Assembly: GCF_002293435.1 (NCBI RefSeq)
Contig: NZ_DBDF01000163.1
Location: forward strand, 17,084 to 34,844
Length of the DNA stretch: 17,761 nt
From: Bacteroides sp. UBA939
GTDB lineage: Bacteria; Bacteroidota; Bacteroidia; Bacteroidales; Bacteroidaceae
Reading direction: 5' to 3'
Made by a program: the position numbers and the translations under genes. A model generated the notes under the pieces. That model had not been told where the DNA came from. It was given only the letters and a program-made list of their open reading frames with translations, and made no database searches. Shown piece by piece: positions 13,137 to 17,761 of the stretch. Position 1 is the stretch's first letter; every line of letters starts with the position of its first letter.

Positions 13137-15836
13137 ATGACATTAGTATTTCATATTGAGTATCGCACAAGTTGGGGCGAAGAAGTCCGGGTACTGGGCT
13201 CTATTCCCGAATTGGGTAACGACAACCCCGATAAAGCCGTTTCCCTGCAAACAGTGGATGGCATTCATTGGACTTTGGAAGCAGACATTCAAATGCCTGA
13301 AGACGGCATAGTTCAATACAGTTATCATATTTATCGTGACGGCATAACCGTACGAACCGAGTGGAACAGCTTCCTCCGTACGCTTTATGTGTCAGGCGAC
13401 AAAAAGAAAACTTATCGCCTGCAAGACAGCTGGAAGAACCTGCCCGAGCAGCAATACTTCTACAGTTCTGCTTTCACAGAGTCTTTGTTGGCACACCCCG
13501 AACGTAGCGCTACACCGAAGAGTCACAAGAAAGGATTGCTGATAAAAGCATACGCTCCGTGTATTGACAATGACCATTGTCTGGGTTTGTGCGGCAATCA
13601 AAAAGCCTTGGGAAGCTGGGATGCGGACAAAGCCCTGCTTATGAGTGATGTCAACTTCCCCGAATGGCAGGTTGAAGTGGACGCCGGGAAAATAGACTTT
13701 CCATTGGAGTATAAATTCGTTCTTTATAATAAGAAAGAAAAGCGTGCCGTTGCCTGGGAGAATAACCCGAACCGTTACCTGCCGGATTTTCAGATAGGGA
13801 ATAATGAAACCTTGGTAATCGGTGACCGTTACGTTTATTTCGCTCTACCCGATTGGAAAGGTGCCGGAGTAGCGATTCCCATATTCTCCTTACGTTCCGA
13901 AAAGAGCTTCGGCGTAGGTGACCTCGGAGATTTGAGAAAGATGATAGACTGGGCTGTACTTACCCGCCAGAAAGTGGTACAGATATTGCCCATCAACGAC
14001 ACCACCATGACGCATACATGGACAGACTCTTATCCGTACAACAGCATCTCTATTTATGCTTTCCATCCCATGTATGCCGATCTGAAACAGATGGGAATGC
14101 TGAAGGATAAAAGTAAAATGGCAGAATTCAATAAACGGCAGAAAGAACTGAATGCTCTGTCAACGGTAGATTACGAAGCCGTAAACCGGACTAAATGGGA
14201 GTACTTTCATCTGATATATAACCAAGAAGGTGAAAAGACATTGTCGTCCGAAGCTTTCCTGCAATTCTTTGAAAGCAATAAAGAGTGGTTGCTACCTTAT
14301 GCCGCATTCAGCTACCTGCGCGATGCTTACCGCACACCGAACTTCCGCGAGTGGCCCAAATATACCGAATACAAAACTGAGGACATTGAGAAGATGTGCC
14401 GTCCGGAGTCGGCCGACTATCCGCATGTTGCCATTTACTTCTTTATCCAATACCATTTGCACCTGCAACTATTGGCGGCTACAGAACATGCCCGCGCCAA
14501 TGGTGTCGTACTGAAAGGAGACATTCCTATCGGTATAAGCCGCAACAGCGTGGAGGCTTGGACAGAGCCTTACTATTTCAACCTGAACGGACAAGCGGGT
14601 GCACCGCCCGATGACTTCTCCGTGAATGGACAAAATTGGGGCTTCCCCACTTACAACTGGGATGTAATGGAGAAAGACGGTTATGCATGGTGGATGAAGC
14701 GTTTCCGTAAAATGTCGGAATACTTCGATGCTTACCGCATAGATCACATTCTGGGCTTCTTTCGCATTTGGGAAATCCCCATGCATGCGGTACACGGCTT
14801 GTTAGGACAGTTCGTTCCGGCTTTGCCCATGACGCGTGGAGAAATAGAAAACTACGGATTATCATTCCGTGAAGGTTTCTTCACACAACCCTACATTCAC
14901 GAATATTTCCTGGGACAAATATTCGGTCCTCACACCGATTATGTGAAGCAAACCTTCATTGAACCAACCGATGCCTGGGAGGTCTATCGCATGCGCCCGG
15001 AGTTTGACACCCAGCGTAAAGTGGAAGCATACTTCACAGGAAAGACTGACGAGGACAGTGTTTGGATACGCGACGGATTGTACGGGCTTATCAGTAATGT
15101 ACTGTTTGTACCCGATCGTGAGGACCCGAATCAGTATCATCCACGTATCAGCGTTCAACATGATTACATTTACCGTGCGCTTAATGATTGGGAAAAAGAT
15201 GCCTTCAATCGTCTATACAATCAGTACTATTATCATCGCCATAATGATTTCTGGCGTGATCAAGCCATGAAGAAATTGCCGCAACTGACACAATCTACCC
15301 GTATGCTGGTGTGTGGTGAAGACTTAGGCATGATACCGGATTGTGTGCCTTGGGTGATGAACGACCTGCGTATCCTTAGTCTGGAGATACAACGTATGCC
15401 GAAAGACCCGTTGCAAGAGTTCGGACATCCGGATTGGTATCCGTATCGTTCGGTTTGTACTATTTCCACGCACGATATGTCTACACTGCGTGGCTGGTGG
15501 GAAGAGGATTCCCAACAGACGCAACGGTACTATAACAACATGTTGGGACATTATGGCACTACACCGGCAGTAGCCACTTCCGAACTTTGCGAGGAAGTAG
15601 TACGCAATCACTTGTACAGTAACTCCATTTTGTGCATTCTTTCCTTGCAAGATTGGTTGTCGACAGATAGCAAGTGGCGTAACCCCAATGTACAGGAAGA
15701 ACGCATCAACGTTCCTGCCAATCCGAGGCACTACTGGCGTTACCGCATGCATCTGACTTTGGAGCAATTGATGAAAGCGGAGAGCCTGAACGAAAAGATC
15801 AAGAGTTTGATAGATCAAACAGGACGTAACGGCTGA
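13137..15836 (+). CDS. malQ: 4-alpha-glucanotransferase (GH77), DPE2-like with two N-terminal CBM20 starch-binding domains
   Basis: The enzyme transfers alpha-1,4-glucan segments or glucose between malto-oligosaccharides and glycogen-like acceptors. The 899-residue protein has a first CBM20 (about 1-100, FHIEYRTSWGEEVRVLGSIP) and a second CBM20 (about 130-235, LCGNQKALGSWDADKALLMS). A GH77 barrel starts at about 248 (FSLRSEKSFGVGDLGDLRKM). Catalytic residues are in place: nucleophile D536 in YRIDHILGFF, acid/base E728 in VCGEDLGMIP, and D780 in STHDMSTLRGWW. The length and two CBM20s match the DPE2 group rather than short bacterial MalQ. No signal peptide is seen, so it should be cytoplasmic. 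The ATG at 13137 starts directly at the first CBM20; a TTG nine codons upstream is unlikely. Confidence 0.93.
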   Translation: MTLVFHIEYRTSWGEEVRVLGSIPELGNDNPDKAVSLQTVDGIHWTLEADIQMPEDGIVQYSYHIYRDGITVRTEWNSFLRTLYVSGDKKKTYRLQDSWKNLPEQQYFYSSAFTESLLAHPERSATPKSHKKGLLIKAYAPCIDNDHCLGLCGNQKALGSWDADKALLMSDVNFPEWQVEVDAGKIDFPLEYKFVLYNKKEKRAVAWENNPNRYLPDFQIGNNETLVIGDRYVYFALPDWKGAGVAIPIFSLRSEKSFGVGDLGDLRKMIDWAVLTRQKVVQILPINDTTMTHTWTDSYPYNSISIYAFHPMYADLKQMGMLKDKSKMAEFNKRQKELNALSTVDYEAVNRTKWEYFHLIYNQEGEKTLSSEAFLQFFESNKEWLLPYAAFSYLRDAYRTPNFREWPKYTEYKTEDIEKMCRPESADYPHVAIYFFIQYHLHLQLLAATEHARANGVVLKGDIPIGISRNSVEAWTEPYYFNLNGQAGAPPDDFSVNGQNWGFPTYNWDVMEKDGYAWWMKRFRKMSEYFDAYRIDHILGFFRIWEIPMHAVHGLLGQFVPALPMTRGEIENYGLSFREGFFTQPYIHEYFLGQIFGPHTDYVKQTFIEPTDAWEVYRMRPEFDTQRKVEAYFTGKTDEDSVWIRDGLYGLISNVLFVPDREDPNQYHPRISVQHDYIYRALNDWEKDAFNRLYNQYYYHRHNDFWRDQAMKKLPQLTQSTRMLVCGEDLGMIPDCVPWVMNDLRILSLEIQRMPKDPLQEFGHPDWYPYRSVCTISTHDMSTLRGWWEEDSQQTQRYYNNMLGHYGTTPAVATSELCEEVVRNHLYSNSILCILSLQDWLSTDSKWRNPNVQEERINVPANPRHYWRYRMHLTLEQLMKAESLNEKIKSLIDQTGRNG

Positions 15837-15898
15837 GGGTGTATTGAGTTTATTTATACAATAAAGGTCGCTTCCGCTTTGCCCTGTAAATGACTGTT

Positions 15899-16006
15899 CA
15901 ATTACTTAGTAGTAGTTGGTTAATTACTTAGTAGTAGTTGATCAATTACTACGTAGTAGTTGGGCAACTACTACTAAGTAGTTTGCACACTACTACTAAG
16001 TAATTT
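15899..16006. repeat. 108-bp mirror-symmetric array: five 20-bp units on a 22-bp pitch
   Basis: Units start at 15899, 15921, 15943, 15965 and 15987, exactly 22 bp apart. Units 1 and 2 are forward (AATTACTTAGTAGTAGTTG type). Unit 3 is nearly self-palindromic around TACGTA. Units 4 and 5 are reverse complements (CAACTACTACTAAGTAGTTT type). The whole is one imperfect palindrome centred between 15952 and 15953, with about 45 of 54 positions matching by hand count. It occupies the gap between the converging malQ and pepD genes. The rest of that gap (15837-15898, 16007-16035) holds only short stems: TTTATT/AATAAA at 15849-15865 and GCGCA-GAA-TGCGC at 16009-16021. Confidence 0.85.
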
Positions 16007-16035
16007 TAGCGCAGAATGCGCCTGAAGCTAATTGC

Positions 16036-17493
16036 TTATCTATCAGGGCTTTGCTCCAACGTGGCAACTAAGAAATCATAGAACTTTGGTACCGTTGGGA
16101 TGCAAACGCGCTCATCCGGTGAGTGTGGAGAGCGTAAAGTAGGCCCAAAAGAGATCATATCCAACCCCGGACAATTTGCTCCGATTATTCCACATTCCAG
16201 GCCGGCATGGATAACCTTCACTGCCGGTTCAACCCCAAATTGTTGTTTGTAGGAGAGCTTCATGGCATGCAGAATAGGAGAGTCCACATTGGGTTGCCAG
16301 CCGGAATAGCTTCCGCTTAGTTCCACCTTCATACCCGCCATAGCGAAGCAGGCAGTCAGGCTATCGGCCAGGAATTCTTTCATGGTATCGCAAGAGCTAC
16401 GAGCCAGAATACGCACTTCAGCCTTACCTTCGCCAATAATAACAATAGCCAGATTGGACGAAGTTTCCACCGTATCGGGAACTGTAGGAATCATGCGCAT
16501 TACACCATTTTGGCAAGCCATGAGTACATTAATCATATTGTCCTGAATCTCTTCGGGTACAACAGCCGCCGGTAAGTCAACCGGCTCCACCATCAATGTG
16601 ATGCCGCTTTCAATCGGTGTATATTCCGCATTAATCTGCGCTTCGTATTCCTTGATGTAATCTTCTAATTCTTCTGCTTCTTCTGGATTGAAAACCAACA
16701 CAGCATGAGCTTCACGAGGAATGGCGTTGCGCATATTGCCGCCTTCAAAGCTCGCCAACTGAGAGTCGAACTCTATCAGGATATCGTGTAGTACGCGAGC
16801 CAACAGTTTATTGGCATTCCCTCGTCCTTGATTGATTTCCAGACCGGAGTGGCCGCCCCGCAATCCTTTCAATGTGATATTACGGGCAACGAGTCCGGCA
16901 GCAGGAGTTTCTTCCTTGTACTTCAACGTGGCCGTCAGGTCAATACCACCGGCGCAACCGATATAAAGTTCTCCTTCATCTTCCGAGTCAAGATTCAGCA
17001 GAATCTCTCCTTGCAATGTTCCCGGTTTCAAACCGAATGCACCATACATGCCTGTTTCTTCATCCTTCGTAATCAGAGCTTCCAACGGGCCATGCTTCAG
17101 ACTGTTATCTTCCAGCACTGCCATGATGGCGGCTACTCCCAGTCCATTGTCTGCTCCCAGCGTCGTACCTTTGGCTCTCACCCAGTCGCCGTCGATATAG
17201 GTTTCAATAGGATCTTTAGTGAAATCGTGAACCGTATCATTATTCTTCTGCGGCACCATATCCATGTGTGCTTGAAGAATAACGCCCTTACGGTTCTCCA
17301 TGCCCGGAGTGGCAGGTTTGCGAATAATAACATTGCCGACTTCATCGGTAAATGATTCTAAACCTAATTCTTTCCCGAAATTGAGAAGAAACCCGGTAAT
17401 TTTTTCCATGTATCCGGACGGGCGGGGAATTTGGGTTAGCGAGTAGAAGTGTTTCCACACATTCTGTGGGGCTAATTGCAAGATTGTACTCAT
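16036..17493 (-). CDS. pepD: Aminoacyl-histidine dipeptidase (peptidase M20C, PepD/beta-Ala-His dipeptidase family)
   Basis: This cytoplasmic di-zinc peptidase hydrolyses Xaa-His and other dipeptides. The 485 residues have the normal M20C length. Metal and catalytic residues are visible: H76 and D78 in QAHMDMV, D115 in LGADNGLG, E145-E146 in KDEETG, D169 in NLDSEDEGEL, and H457 in SPHSPDE near the end. The inserted dimerisation (lid) domain lies between about 200 and 390, with GLRGGHSGLEINQGRGNANK at its start. HAGLECGII in the C-terminal part is typical of PepD. The ATG at 17493 follows a clear -7 promoter box. It converges on malQ across the symmetric repeat array and has no functional link to it that I can see. 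Confidence 0.93.
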   Translation of the reverse strand: MSTILQLAPQNVWKHFYSLTQIPRPSGYMEKITGFLLNFGKELGLESFTDEVGNVIIRKPATPGMENRKGVILQAHMDMVPQKNNDTVHDFTKDPIETYIDGDWVRAKGTTLGADNGLGVAAIMAVLEDNSLKHGPLEALITKDEETGMYGAFGLKPGTLQGEILLNLDSEDEGELYIGCAGGIDLTATLKYKEETPAAGLVARNITLKGLRGGHSGLEINQGRGNANKLLARVLHDILIEFDSQLASFEGGNMRNAIPREAHAVLVFNPEEAEELEDYIKEYEAQINAEYTPIESGITLMVEPVDLPAAVVPEEIQDNMINVLMACQNGVMRMIPTVPDTVETSSNLAIVIIGEGKAEVRILARSSCDTMKEFLADSLTACFAMAGMKVELSGSYSGWQPNVDSPILHAMKLSYKQQFGVEPAVKVIHAGLECGIIGANCPGLDMISFGPTLRSPHSPDERVCIPTVPKFYDFLVATLEQSPDR

Positions 17494-17516
17494 AATATTT
17501 ATAAAGTTAGTTTTCG

Positions 17517-17549
17517 CAAATATACCTCTTAATTCTCAAACCCGACAAG
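17517..17549 (-). promoter_or_regulatory. pepD promoter (-33 CTTG, 21-bp spacer, -7 TATATTTG)
   Basis: On the minus strand TATATTTG (17524-17517) is a perfect -7 box, and CTTG (17549-17546) lies 21 bp upstream, one base off the TTTG -33 element. The ATG follows about 24 bp downstream. Confidence 0.55.
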
Positions 17550-17761
17550 AAACAGTGTTTCTTTTTACAAAGAAATAACTTCAACTGATTTATTATAAGT
17601 ACAAAACCCTAAATAGTTTATATTATTACAGACTATAAATCGCTTGTTATCAACAGTCATAAGCATCATAAGATAATTTAAGTTTCGCAAGTTATTGTTA
17701 TCACTGATTATCAGTAGTATCTCTATTCTCCTCCTCCCAGGCTACTCTCTATACACATTTT
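17550..17761. other. AT-rich intergenic sequence at the window end
   Basis: No gene is supported in this stretch. It contains a small palindrome, ACTGAT-T-ATCAGT (17703-17715), close to a TTATCA sequence, and a pyrimidine-rich tract (about 17720-17740). The sequence TTATCAACA at 17648 is only a loose match to a DnaA box and I give it no weight. Confidence 0.4.

Noticed and set aside
15899..16006. Reading the regularly spaced array as a small CRISPR
   Set aside because: The 22-bp pitch leaves only 2 bp between the 20-bp units, so there are no spacers. The units invert at the centre, and there are no cas genes.

Overview
The window looks like a chromosomal core segment of a Bacteroidales bacterium, most likely genus Bacteroides. 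The evidence is the Bacteroidetes-type promoter boxes (TAnnTTTG at -7, TTTG at -33) in front of several genes, weak or absent Shine-Dalgarno sequences, and the gene content: a Bacteroidetes-type LptD, a two-CBM20 DPE2-like MalQ, a zinc-ribbon class II ribonucleotide reductase and a PepD dipeptidase. I cannot name the species from sequence alone.

Layout. (1) Positions 235-4801 hold three minus-strand genes. A BASS-family transporter and a small HD-domain hydrolase are probably co-transcribed. They are followed by lptD, which has its own promoter and is separated from them by a 173-bp foldback element that looks like a MITE. This block is bracketed by related short-period repeats (11-bp and 9-bp units) at 19-137 and 4954-5338. 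(2) Positions 5478-7635 hold a plus-strand pair: a secreted N-acetylmuramoyl-L-alanine amidase with a SPOR-like tail, then an MCE/MlaD-family lipid-transport protein. With lptD they make an envelope-biogenesis neighbourhood. (3) Positions 8004-9392 hold dnaA, converging on a NfsA-like nitroreductase. Their stop codons share one TTAA, and the junction is a long stem-loop. (4) Positions 10466-13003 hold class II ribonucleotide reductase, transcribed divergently from the nitroreductase, and 13137-15836 holds malQ. (5) malQ converges on pepD, and between them is a striking 108-bp mirror-symmetric array of five units on an exact 22-bp pitch.

Functionally the genes fall into outer-membrane and cell-wall assembly (lptD, amidase, MCE), replication and dNTP supply (dnaA, nrdJ, which share an identical 11-mer over their promoter -7 boxes), and housekeeping metabolism (nitroreductase, malQ, pepD). 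I see no defence system, prophage, CRISPR array, rRNA or tRNA. The unexplained material is in the intergenic regions: the 11-bp periodic arrays, the foldback element, the 22-bp-pitch palindromic array, and inverted repeats around the malQ, nrdJ and transporter promoters. All alignments and counts here were done by eye.
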